Below, one piece after another: positions 20,639 to 30,920 of a stretch of DNA of 64,000 nt. The notes below the pieces were generated by a model. It worked only from the letters and a program-made list of their open reading frames with translations, was not told the origin of the DNA and made no database searches. Every line of letters starts with the position of its first letter. Within the stretch, counting starts at the first letter, position 1. Source of the stretch: Phytophthora colocasiae (lineage: Eukaryota > Oomycota > Peronosporomycetes > Peronosporales > Peronosporaceae); contig JAGKQI010000093.1 in assembly GCA_018806915.1 (NCBI GenBank), forward strand, positions 310,001 through 374,000, given 5' to 3'. Made by a program: the position numbers and the translations under genes.

Positions 20639-22422
20639 TTAATCATATTCGTTCATACTCATGCTGGCCTCGGTGGAGTATTCGCCTTGCAGTACATCAA
20701 GAAAAGAGCTCGAGATCTGTTGAAAAATAAGCAGTGAGAACTAACACAACAAAATAGTAGAAATATTCAAGCTACGTACACTAAATGCTCTTGCAATCGC
20801 AAAAAATCGATTGAGGTCGCTTTCAGACTAACATCACAGGAGACATGTCAGTGGTGGTAAGATTGCAGCTAAAAGTGATTTTATCTACCTTGTGCCGATG
20901 GAACCAGGTGACCTTCGACAAGTACGCGAAGATTTCACCTGAGGATGACTTACGTAAAAGTGCAGCCTAGATTCAGTGCATCATGTGTCAGTACTGTACA
21001 TCAAGACGTCCACTCCCGCTCGCATTCTCGTATCTTACCTCAATCGTACTGAAAACAGCTAAACACGTTTGGAAAAACACTTTCCATCCAAACTCAAAAA
21101 ACAGATCCAAAAACGCGATAACATAACGGTGGGGGAACAGCCGGCACTCTGTGAACAATGTCAAGATCCAGCTGCAAACCATAGGGTTAGTTTTCATGAA
21201 GATGCAGGAAACATTATTGTACACATGTATCCGCAAACATGTGAGCTCACCAAGATGCGTAAGTTGAAGGGTGGACATCTTGATCTGACAAATGGGCGTG
21301 AAGACGAGGGAGATGCAGCCGCAGAGCTTCATCAAGCTGGAAATAGCGAAGATTTACATCCTTCATGTCGGGCCCATAGACATCATCAAGTCTGTACTTT
21401 TCCGATAGAGCCAAGAACAGGCGGAATGCGATCTCGCTGTTCAATTTGGATTCTTGTACGAGCACTGCTGCTACAGACGTCATTCCCTGTTCAACGCCAA
21501 GACGATTGTCAGCAACTACACATAGAAAAACCTTTATCATTAAATACTAACCTGGCAATAGCCAATTTGCGGCTTGAGCATCAGAAACACACTAAGAAGC
21601 TGGTGTGTACTGGATTTCCAAGTCATAAACTCGGACGACGAGTATTGGGACTTAGCCAGGAAGTTCGACCTCCTGGCGTTCGCCATCCTTATCTGTAGTT
21701 GCTGGAACGTGCGATCAATATCCTGAGCAGTAAAATCAAATGTCAGCATTGCATGTACTCATCACTATAATAGTTGAAGCCCATATGTACCCTGTCAAGA
21801 GTCCGCTTCTGCTCCAAGTGTGTTCCTTGCAATCTTCGTTGCCTAGGAAGCTGATGTACGAGCCACTGGTAATCATCTCCAGTTAAATCTGTGGGCACCA
21901 CGAATGACTGTCGTTTGCGCACTAGAAACAGCCATTTCTCGCCGTGACAACTAAATGGCAACATTTTAAAACGCCACAAGAACTGCCGAATCGAGAAGGC
22001 CGGTTGGGCACCGCGCACTTGCGGCTGGCAACTCTTGCATAATACATTGGGTTCTGTTCCACATGAGCAGAATTGACATACAAATGTGTGGCAGAACTGC
22101 ATCATAAAAAAAATTAAAAATCTGATAAGAAAAAAGTTTGACAGTCTGAAAAAAGAGCGAAAGGTCACGAACACTGCATGGCTTAGCGGGTCGGAAACGA
22201 TGGCACGCCACCTGGCAGCACTGACAGAACGACGTCATCTCCATTGTATCTGTGTCTGGCAGACCGGCACCAGCTTTGGTCGCGGCAGTGTACGCAGACA
22301 TCGCCATGGCCAACTTGGCACTCAGGTATCTTATTCAAATGTGGACCAAAAGTATTTTTAGATGGGATCAACGCAGTTGCGGCGTCTTCCCACATGTCTT
22401 TTTTCTTCCCCCGTCCTATCAT
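20639..22422 (-). CDS. TBC-domain Rab GTPase-activating protein with Cys-rich N-terminal segment
   Basis: A multi-exon reverse-strand gene with introns of about 50-80 bp. The TBC catalytic fingers are both visible: the arginine finger in DIDRTFQQLQ (about 21710) and, across an intron, the glutamine finger YCQGMTS. Downstream are DVYGPDMKDVNLRYFQLDEA and FPHRYVIAFLDLFFEFGWK, standard for Rab-GAPs, and the protein ends with MSMNEYD. Upstream lies a Cys-rich stretch (FCQCCQ spliced to FCHTFVCQFCSC, then CKSC) that may bind zinc. The start is uncertain: the ATG at 22422 (MIGRGKKKDMWED) and one near 22307 are both possible, and I could not join the first exon cleanly. The Rab target is unknown. 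Confidence 0.7.
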
Positions 22423-22474
22423 GGAGCATGTAAACTCTACTGAAGCATATGGCTACATTGCAGTCACTTGACCT

Positions 22475-23830
22475 CTACTTCTGGTCATCGTTGCCATCCT
22501 CCTCCTCGCCGTCGTGCTCAGCAGCATCTTCGCCTTCAGCCTCGGCTTCAGCGTCAACAGCTCCATCTTCCGTAACGAGACCCTTGTTCCACAGTTGACG
22601 GCCTGGTAGAGAACAGACAGTTACATTAGACTACCGGTAGAGTCGTTTGCATTCGATGTTGCAGAACGCACCTGTGAGTTTTGCAGTGGCCTCATCCTTA
22701 ACGCTGGTCTTCGTCGTAGTTGCCATCTCAGCATCGAACTTGGCTTTCCAGATAGCGAACGTCTCGACAGTCACGGGCGTACCTGTAAAGCGAAGGCGTT
22801 CGCCATTAGTACTACAAAATCAAACACCACTGCAGTGACAACGAATCTTTACCATGGAATTCGCGCCGATGTTCCTCATCCTTCGCATTAGCCTGTCAAT
22901 GGGAAAGTTCGACGTGTTAGCAGCTGCCAGCGTGTGTGCTTCAATTTCAACCTCACCTCCTCTAGTTTGTCTGCTTCCACCTTCTCCTCCTTTTTCTTCT
23001 TCAACTCCATACGACGCAGCATCTCCTGGTGTTCGGATCCATCCTACAGCAGATTCACACGAGATTCACATCAGTTTATCGACCCGCATTGCAGTTGTAA
23101 AAAGTGTGCAGCATACATTGCCCTCGCGGTTGTTCTCCACTAAATATTCTCGCACCGCCTCCGATAGTGTGTACATCATGGCCATGCCCATGTTCTCCTC
23201 GATCTGCTGTGCCAGCAACTGCTTGATCTCCTTCACTTGACTGTCCGCCAGACCTTTCTTTACGATAACCTCAATCTACATGGCAGCGACAGCATAATTG
23301 ATCAATGCTCAAGCCACCGGGTCATACTGGCACCATCTAGTGCACAAACCTTTGGCTCCACGTCCGGGTATGTTTCAGGGATCTCTGCCTTGAGCAGCAA
23401 CGCCACTGCATATGATAAATGAAGATCCATATATCCACATTAGCTAGCAAATTCACAAAAACAACCAGGATCAAATCCACCAGAATGTACCAAAGTTGTT
23501 CTCGCCATCCTGGTTTGGCACCACGTGCACCTGATAAGTCAGCGGTTCCTCCGACAGCTCTGCCACCACGACGATAAATTGCTCCAATTAATTCACTGTA
23601 TAATATGCATACGAAATCGCAGCAATTGAATATCTACGCACGGGTAAAGTCGTCCATGTAGATGGCCTCGAGGGCCTCCACCTCCATGGCTTGCTCTTCC
23701 TTATAATCTGTAAATTAAACCACAATAAAACACAGCGTCAGCCCTTTAAATCAAGCAATGGCTACGTATGCAAGCACCCTCAAAGTCACGTAGCAAGTGT
23801 GCATCACTTGTAAACACTCGTACCAGTCAT
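22475..23830 (-). CDS. RWDD1: RWD domain protein, RWDD1/Gir2 (DFRP2) family
   Basis: A multi-exon reverse-strand gene. The first exon encodes only MT plus one base of the next codon, and splicing yields MTDYKEEQAMEVEALEAIYM, very close to the start of animal RWDD1. Later exons give the C-terminal family hallmark TPVTVETFAIWKAKFDAEM and TGRQLWNKGLVTEDG, followed by an acidic tail ending DGNDDQK. Members bind DRG-type developmentally regulated GTPases and, in yeast, Gcn1, so a role in ribosome-linked stress signalling is inferred from the family. The start is divergent from PIGW with 102 bp between. Confidence 0.85.
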
Positions 23831-23932
23831 CTTGAGCTGTACGCGATGCCAAACTGCCCCGGTGATTGGTAGAATATCACGTATATTGAACGCTGATTGG
23901 GTATAACTACAGCTCATTTTATAATTGTCATC
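23831..23932 (+). promoter_or_regulatory. bidirectional promoter with oomycete initiator/flanking element before PIGW
   Basis: The 102 bp between divergent start codons contain GCTCATTTTATAATTGT at 23912-23928, only 4 bp before the PIGW ATG. It matches 15 of 17 positions of the oomycete core promoter consensus GCTCATTYYNCAWTTTT as I remember it. It would imply a very short 5' leader. Confidence 0.6.
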
Positions 23933-26122
23933 ATGGACGAGGACTACAAGCTCGCCAAGGAGGCATTCGTTGCCGGACTCCAGGGCACTAGCGCACGCGA
24001 AGTCTTCATTGTTTTCGCTATTGCACCGGTGCGCATTGACTAGCAGTTGCTATGACGGTGGAATGAGGCTCAACCGCTAAGAATCGAGTTCGAAAAGCAC
24101 TAAACCAGGACGTTGTTACATTGTGTCAGGGGTGTCTATGGCTTTACTCGGAGCTTCTGCTGTTGCTGGAGGTTGTTGGAGTCCGACAATTGGGTATCGG
24201 CAATCTTGTAAGTTCCTTGTATTGTGATCATTTGTTACAAGGAATTAAGAGGTAGATTCGTGACAGAACTTAGTGGCGACGATCCTGCTGGAATTCGTAG
24301 TGACGGTGGTGCCTACGATGATCGGCTTTAGCTTCGCAGAATATGCGGTGCCTCTACTCGTAATGGTATACACACTGGCGTCGATGTTTAGTGCACTGTC
24401 CCGATTCCATGCCAAGGAGTTTATTCGCAAACACTGCAGGAAAGAGAAGATGAACCAGTTGCTCCAAAAGGAGCTGCCATTCCTGACCAACTTTCGAGCA
24501 CAGATTATGATTTCGACGTATGTTGATAAGCAAAGCTACTATGGTTTAATGGTAAAGCTCACTACGTGTCCGGTTTCAGGTGTTTCGCGATTCTGGCGGT
24601 CGACTTCACTGTTTTCCCTCGTCGCTTTGCCAAAACGGAAAACTATGGCTTCAGCGTGGTAAGCAGCGTTTCTCGAAAGCAATATGCAACAATGGGATAG
24701 CTCTCACTGAGAATGTATGTATCAACTAGATGGACATTGGAGTTGGCGCATTTATCGTATCCTCGGCTATTGTATCTGCACCAGCTCGTCAAGCTCGGCT
24801 GAGTGATAGCACGAAGAGGTACGTGGTGGGATTAGCTGGGCCGGTATGGATATCACTACTGAATACGGTTTTCTTTCATCATTGCAGATCTCAACAAACC
24901 CAGACCTTTATGATGAAATGCTATGCATTTCTTCGACCAATTGCACTTGTACTGGTATTTGGAACCGCCCGCTTTCTGACTGTCAAAGGTGTCAACTACC
25001 AGGTATGCTGTAGCATAGTAGTAGCTGCTTTACTTTCGAGCAGGGACTGACGTATGTCCCGGCAGGAGCACGTGTCTGAGTATGGAGTTCACTGGAACTT
25101 CTACTTCACACTTGCAGGGGTGTACATTGTGTACACTATTCTCTGTCTTTTCGGGAAATGGGCATGCAGCCCTGTAGTGGCAGCTATTGTTGCGTTTGGT
25201 GCGTATATTGTGTTTTGCTGACTGTTAGTATCTGGCTGACCCGTGTTGAAATACCTCTTTGCCAGGTTACCAGCTGTATCTCTCACATTATGGCGGTGAA
25301 GATTACATTCTTAACGCACCTCGGGACAACCTGATGAGTCAGAACCGCGAAGGAATTCTCAGCCTGGCTGGTACATAGTCCTCTTCAATTCTTAAAAGTG
25401 CGACCACAGAATCTAATGCACCTTGCTTGTTGCTCAGGCTACACCTCGCTGTACATGCTCGCTGTGTATGCAGGCCAAAGCATTTTCGGATACATGAATT
25501 CCAACGGTTCGAAGCTGCACCGCAACATTAGGTGGCTTACCGTCACGCTGGTTGTTGTTGCTGGGTTCTTGTGGCTATCAACCTTCCTGTCGGTGCGCCT
25601 TGTTGCTCGTCCATCTCGTCGAATGGTACGCATTTCGTCAGCCTTTTTAATGATACATTGCCTAACACACTAACGTACTGGTTCATTGATACACTCACTG
25701 CCAGTTGAACCTGTCGTACTTGCTCTGGGTCTTGGCTGAGTCTCTCACGCTGCTAGCTCTCTACAGCGGGATTCAAACTGTCTGGTACGTCCAACGAGCT
25801 CTTACAGACCTCGAAGCTTCCTTTACTAACACCAAATCATGATACGTAGTATGCTGCCCAGGGTGCCACTGCTGTACCAAGGCATCAACCACAACCAGCT
25901 CTTCGTCTTCATTGTGGTGAGCTCATATCTTGTCTTTCCTAGCACCACGTAGAACTAACACCCCATCTTTAGGCCAATTTGATGACTGGCGCAGTCAACT
26001 TGAGTATGCACACAATCAACACGAGTCCTGATGTTGCTTCAGGTGTGCTGCTGATGTACATGCTGGCAGTCTGTGTTCTCGCTTCGCTGCTACAGCACGC
26101 ACACATCCGCATCAAGCTCTGA
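23933..26122 (+). CDS. PIGW: GPI-anchor biosynthesis inositol acyltransferase
   Basis: This enzyme (yeast Gwt1, human PIG-W) acylates the inositol ring of GlcN-PI in the ER membrane, an early step of GPI-anchor synthesis. About nine exons encode a polytopic membrane protein. Family segments are clear: KEAFVAGLQGTSAREV at the N-terminus, RCFAILAVDFTVFPRRFAKTE, MDIGVGAFIVSSAIV, VNYQEHVSEYGVHWNFYFT, NAPRDNLMSQNREGILSLAG, and near the C-terminus NLMTGAVNLSMHT. It ends at 26122 with HIRIKL. The start matches the family N-terminus. GPI anchors are predicted on three AA17 proteins in this window, but this is a housekeeping gene and nothing shows co-regulation. Confidence 0.92.
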
Positions 26123-26702
26123 TGTAGCCATGTGATTAACAACGTGAGTTAACATAAATAAATACGCGCGTCGGGTCTTTGTGCCAGTATGTACGCAGAC
26201 CATCAGAACGGCACCGCGGCACCACAACCATTGTGACAATGGTCCAGTAGCCAGAACGAACTCTGCACAGACGCAGCAAGTTGCTGGGCAATGGGCCAGA
26301 CTGTCTTACCCGCGCATGACAGTACACACTGCGCTTCGTCTGAGGATTGCTAAGACGGTAGGCTGAGGCTGCTTCAGCTACAAAGAGGCGTGGCCATTCG
26401 GAGAGCCACACGTTTTGTAAGGCGATCTTCCAGCAATGTGCCACACAAAATGTACATCAAAACACTGACGTTGCATACCCTGTTATAAAAGTTTTTCATT
26501 TCCACGTTTCATACTCACATTTGACCTGTCTTTAATAATACCCTTTGTAAACAATCTCATATTTGTAACTGATACTTCCTGACGTATCGGAGCTTCTAAC
26601 TCGACGGATGACATGATGTCATTGACATCACACTTCGATTCGCGCCCACGCCCGGAAGAACCATCGGAACCTCCGCCAGCCATTGACGAACTAGGAGCTG
26701 CC
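26123..26702. other. intergenic region before desaturase; contains a 7-bp inverted repeat
   Basis: No gene recognised. ACCATTG-TGA-CAATGGT at 26227-26243 is a perfect 7-bp inverted repeat with a 3-bp loop. From 26613 the desaturase frame is already open with an ATG, giving a possible 30-residue N-terminal extension. Confidence 0.4.
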
Positions 26703-28298
26703 ATGGCCCCCATCGAAACCGAGAAGGCTGTTATTGCCAATGGTACGCTACGTTTACCTCCTGGTTTCTCTGTTGAGGCTTCTCCACTGACTTTTGCGTG
26801 TCGTTCTTCCTACTTTAGAGGGTCTGCACCAGCGTAAGAGTGTTGCCACGACGGACAAGAACACTGCCACTTTCACATGGCAGGACGTAGCTAAGCACAA
26901 CACGGCAAAGAGTGCCTGGGTCATCATCCGCGGAATCGTGTACGATGTTACCGGTATGTATTTCTCCTTGTCAAGTCTGACAATTGATAGTCTCGTGCTG
27001 ACAATTCACTGCTTGTTGCTTCTGTACCACCAGAATGGGCCGACCGCCACCCTGGGGGCCGCGAGCTCGTGCTGCTGCACTCCGGACGTGAGTGCACCGA
27101 CACGTTCGACTCGTACCATCCGTTCTCTAGTCGTGCGGACAAGATCCTGGCCAAATACGCAGTGGGAAAGCTCGTGGGAGGATCCGAGTTCCCCACGTAC
27201 AAGCCTGACACGGGTTTCTACCGCGAATGCTGCGACCGTGTGGGCCAGTACTTCAAGGACAACAAGTTGGACCCGCGCAACCCGTACTCGGGTCTGTGGC
27301 GCATGTTCTTCGTGGCCATCGTTGGAGCTGTGGCCTATATGGGAATGAACCAACAGTTGTCGGACAACATCTACGCGCACTATGCGTGGGGCGCCCTCTT
27401 TGGCGTGTGCCAGGCTCTTCCGCTGCTTCACGTGATGCACGACGCGTCGCACGCTGCCATCTCCAGCAGCCCCACGGGCTGGACGCTCATCGGACGTCTT
27501 GCGATGGACTGGGTCGCCGGAGCAAACATGGTTTCGTGGCTCAACCAACACGTTGTGGGCCACCACATCTACACGAACGTTCCCGGCGCTGATCCAGACC
27601 TTCCGGTGGACTTCAAGAGCGACGTGCGCCGAATCGTTTACCGTCAGGTCCTGCTACCGATCTACAAGTTCCAGCACATCTACCTGCCCCCGCTCTATGG
27701 CGTGCTCGGCCTCAAGTTCCGTGTGCAGGATATTTTCGAGACGTTCATCTCGTTAACGAATGGCCCGCTGCGTGTGAACCCGCACTCGATTGGCGACTGG
27801 GTGGAGCTCGTCATGTCCAAGGCCTTCTGGGCGTTCTACCGCATCTACATCCCGCTGGTCGTGCTGCAGGTTGACTCCGCCCGCTTCTGGGGCGTATTCT
27901 TCCTCGCCGAGTTCATGACGGGCTGGTATCTGGCCTTCAACTTCCAGGTGAGCCACGTTTCCACGGCTTGCGAGTACCCTGGTGACGATGAGGGCGTCAC
28001 TGCCATCGACGACGAGTGGGCTATCTCTCAGGTGAAGTCGTCGGTGGACTACGCCCACGGCTCGCCACTCACGGCCTTCCTCACGGGTGCGCTTAACTAC
28101 CAGGTGACGCACCACCTTTTCCCCGGTGTCTCGCAGTATCACTACCCCGCCATCGCTCCGATCATCATCGACGTGTGCAAGAAGTACAAGATCCACTACA
28201 CTGTTCTCCCCACGTTCACGGAGGCTTTGGCTGGCCACTTTGACCACCTCGTCATTATGGGCAAGATGGGCAAGCCCGTGACCGTTCACATGGGCTAA
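26703..28298 (+). CDS. front-end fatty acid desaturase with N-terminal cytochrome b5, probably delta-5
   Basis: Three exons: 26703-26742, 26819-26953, 27034-28298, joined by GT-AG introns that restore NEGLHQRKS and YDVTEWADRHPGG. The cytochrome b5 domain has the haem motif HPGG. The three histidine boxes are HDASH, QHVVGHH and QVTHH; the Gln replacing His in the third is the mark of front-end desaturases. Sequence and length (about 480 residues) match Phytophthora delta-5 desaturases, which make arachidonic and eicosapentaenoic acids in the ER. ATG 26703 (MAPIETEK) is chosen because known relatives begin this way; ATG 26613 in the same frame could add 30 residues. Delta-5 versus delta-6 or delta-8 rests on recalled similarity. 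Confidence 0.9.
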
Positions 28299-29088
28299 GC
28301 TGTCATTATTTGGCAGCCAGGAGAACAACCGATTCAGCTTGCTGCTCTTTCGTTTGTCTCCAGTTTACTGGTACGGTTCCTATTGCTGGTAGGCGCTGCA
28401 TGGAATCTGGTGTGTGCATTTTGGTGGTCTTGCCAACTAATAACAGTAATCCACGCTTTCATATTGCCAACACAGTTTGATCGTCTACTGGTTCCGAATC
28501 GGAACCCTATCGTAGTGCAGCTGTAATAGCAGTGCTGGTTGTACATGTAACAGCAGTGCTGTTACCGCTCAACTGACGCGACGGACCAGAGCTCACCGCC
28601 AGCCGAACTCAAGTCGGAACCAGATGGTTGAGTCAGCTTTGATCACTTTCTCTGGCTGCTAACCAAGCACTTCATGCTTGAAAAATCGTGCACCGAGTTG
28701 GCGTTGCTCACATCGAAAATGAGCTATCAACACCACGAGTGTGACTCGTCGTCTTGGAGGCCGCGTTTGCAGTGCCGAAGACAATCGCAGCAATTGACAA
28801 TGGCAGAACGGGGAATCGAGAGTTGTTGACGCTTCCGTATGGGCCGATCCCGATCAGCCTTTCCGTGCTCCACATCGGACGTTCGCGCTGTGGATGCCCA
28901 GCTTTGAGCGAGTTCCTGGTCCCGTTCTTGCCACCTGGACGCCAGGCCATTCCACAAGTACCTGCTGTAAACCGCCTTGCCGTTCCGTCCCCACGACACG
29001 AAAGCGGTTGGTGTCTCCACTTTCTTGACTGAGGCTCAGTCTGCGAATTACCGAGTCAAGCTCACAGGTTCCAGCACAGAACAATAAT
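28299..29088. other. intergenic, no gene recognised
   Basis: About 790 bp between desaturase and the first AA17 gene. The decamer AGCAGTGCTG occurs twice (about 28528 and 28552). Overlapping ORFs of 80-116 codons here give no recognisable protein. The right end is the promoter and leader of the AA17 gene. Confidence 0.4.
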
Positions 29089-30339
29089 ATGGTCTCCGTA
29101 GTCTCATCAAGGATAGCTTTGCTGCCGCTCCTGCTGTTGTCAGTCGCTCGACACTTCGTCGAAGGACACACGTGGCTGGACTGCATTGACACGGATCGTT
29201 CCAAGCTGTACGATCAGAGCGCCTCCTATATTTTTGGTGGCTCCGGTGGCAACGGATTTTGCGACGGCTATGGAGCGGGGTACCCCGGTCGCGGTGACTC
29301 CAGCATTGGCACTGAGTACACGCACAAGATGCTCAAGAACGAAGTCGAGGCTGGAGCTCCCGTTTGCCAAGAAGTTGGAGCCAACACCTATTCGGACTGG
29401 CGTAAAAGGCTCTCGGTAGCTCCAGGACAGACCGCGTACTTTGCGTACCTACCAAATGGACATATCGTGAAGGACAAGAAGGGAGTAGGCACTCAACACG
29501 GTGTCTACTGGACAGGTCAAGCAGGCACGTCGCTTTCATCCACGAAAGACATGACAAAGGAGCATTTGGTCGGCAGCACCATGGATTACGATGACGGCAA
29601 CTGCGGCGAGACATACGACTACAATGGCAATCCGAGCTATCGCGCAGGTGACGGGAAGCCTTGCATCGGTTCGTTTACCATTCCAGAGGGTACAGCACCT
29701 GGAATTTACAGCATGGTCTGGTACTGGACGTTTTGGCTGGACAACGAGGGAGCGTACAAGGATCAGAACATGGCGAAAGGATACTTTGGTGCGGCGTACT
29801 CGACGTGTTTTGAAATAGAAGTGACAGGAGGTAGCGGTGGTAATACGACACAGAAAGCAGCTCCTGCTCCAGCACCTGCTCCAGCTCCTGCCCCAGCACC
29901 TGCTCCTGCTCCTGCCCCAGCACCTGCTCCTGCCCCAGCACCTGCCCCAGCACCTGCTCCTGCTCCTGCTCCAGCTCCAGCTCCAGCTCCAGCTCCAGCT
30001 CCAGCTCCAGCTCCAGCTCCAGCTCCTGGTAAGGTTTCAGCTCCAGTGCCTTCGCAGGCTCCCGTTGTTACCCCAGCTCCTGCAGATCAAGTTGGGGGAG
30101 AAGCAGCGCCAATGCCAGCAGCTCCAGGGTGCACTCGGACAGTTTCGGAGGGTGATGCAGCAAATGGCATCAATATTGCCACCGACACTAGCTGCAATGT
30201 TGGCGGTTTGGGGTGCATCGACGAGATCTGTCGGTACTGCAAAGTCACAAACACTGAAAAGTCCGCTGCGTTCGTCGAGTGTGCTTCGATTCAAAGCGCC
30301 GCTAAACCAGGAACAGTGACGCCACCGACTTGGACGTAG
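29089..30339 (+). CDS. secreted AA17-type lytic polysaccharide monooxygenase with Pro-Ala linker and Cys-rich tail
   Basis: 416 residues, no intron. A signal peptide ends before His27, giving a mature N-terminus HTWLDCIDTDRS; an N-terminal His is the hallmark of copper monooxygenases (histidine brace). The catalytic module (about residues 27-250) shares with three other genes here the segments GYGAGYPGRGD, LPNGHIVKDKK, QHGVYWTG, WYWTFWLDNE and FGAAYSTCFE. AA17 enzymes of Phytophthora oxidatively cleave pectin during plant infection. A long alternating Pro-Ala linker follows, then a C-terminal module with six Cys (GLGCIDEICRYCK) and no GPI-like tail, so it is probably freely secreted. Candidate second copper His: NGH or QHG; which one is not certain. 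Confidence 0.88.
   Translation: MVSVVSSRIALLPLLLLSVARHFVEGHTWLDCIDTDRSKLYDQSASYIFGGSGGNGFCDGYGAGYPGRGDSSIGTEYTHKMLKNEVEAGAPVCQEVGANTYSDWRKRLSVAPGQTAYFAYLPNGHIVKDKKGVGTQHGVYWTGQAGTSLSSTKDMTKEHLVGSTMDYDDGNCGETYDYNGNPSYRAGDGKPCIGSFTIPEGTAPGIYSMVWYWTFWLDNEGAYKDQNMAKGYFGAAYSTCFEIEVTGGSGGNTTQKAAPAPAPAPAPAPAPAPAPAPAPAPAPAPAPAPAPAPAPAPAPAPAPAPAPAPAPAPGKVSAPVPSQAPVVTPAPADQVGGEAAPMPAAPGCTRTVSEGDAANGINIATDTSCNVGGLGCIDEICRYCKVTNTEKSAAFVECASIQSAAKPGTVTPPTWT
29857..30028 (+). repeat. in-frame Pro-Ala hexanucleotide repeat tract
   Basis: About 172 bp built from CCAGCT, CCAGCA and CCTGCT units encode an uninterrupted (Ala-Pro)n linker. The distal part is nearly pure CCAGCT. Such tracts change length easily by slippage without breaking the frame as long as units stay whole. 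Confidence 0.9.
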
Positions 30340-30920
30340 TGGTCTGTACGTTGTAGAACACTTGGCCGGTTGTAGGTCAAGAAAGTATCTTTGTGTGCTA
30401 AGTTGATGCAGTATAGATGGCTTACCAGAACACTGCTTTCTCGGTGTGCTATGTACATGTATTCCATTCCATTATTTCGTGGTTGAGTGCATACACTCAA
30501 GCACACGTGCCTTCGGTGGCTTGAAGGACACGAACGCTGATTTACCGCGGGCGTGTCCGATCCGAAGCCATGTATGCGGTGCAAACCAGTTCGTCTGCAG
30601 CGCAACGCATTCTCAAACTCCAGATGGCGTCGACCATCGAGTACAGTACTGTAACCAAAAATTTTGTTGCGGAGACCATGGGCCGATCCGACCAGCTTGT
30701 CCCGATGATCTTTTGGTCGATTGCAGTTTGTAGAGGGAAAATGCCCAGCTTTTCTTCCGCTCCCAGCTCTTCTCTGTGCCTTCCTCTAAACCAGATCAGT
30801 TCACTCGCTAACAGTAAAAATGGATTGCCAGGTCACCTGGCAGGTGATGGCACTCTCTAAATTCTTGGGTTGTGGTCACATCTCGCTCCACGGCGATACA
30901 GCCACAAGCTCAGGGCAACA
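30340..30920. other. intergenic between first and second AA17 genes
   Basis: About 580 bp with no convincing gene. Contains the 3' end of one AA17 gene and the promoter of the next. No clear initiator consensus was seen near 30900. Confidence 0.4.

Noticed and set aside
29675..30319. Leu/Gln-rich ORFs over the Pro-Ala tract
   Set aside because: Alternate-frame translations of the hexanucleotide repeat.
30870..30920. Upstream start for the second AA17 gene
   Set aside because: The added residues would bury the signal peptide that matches its paralog.
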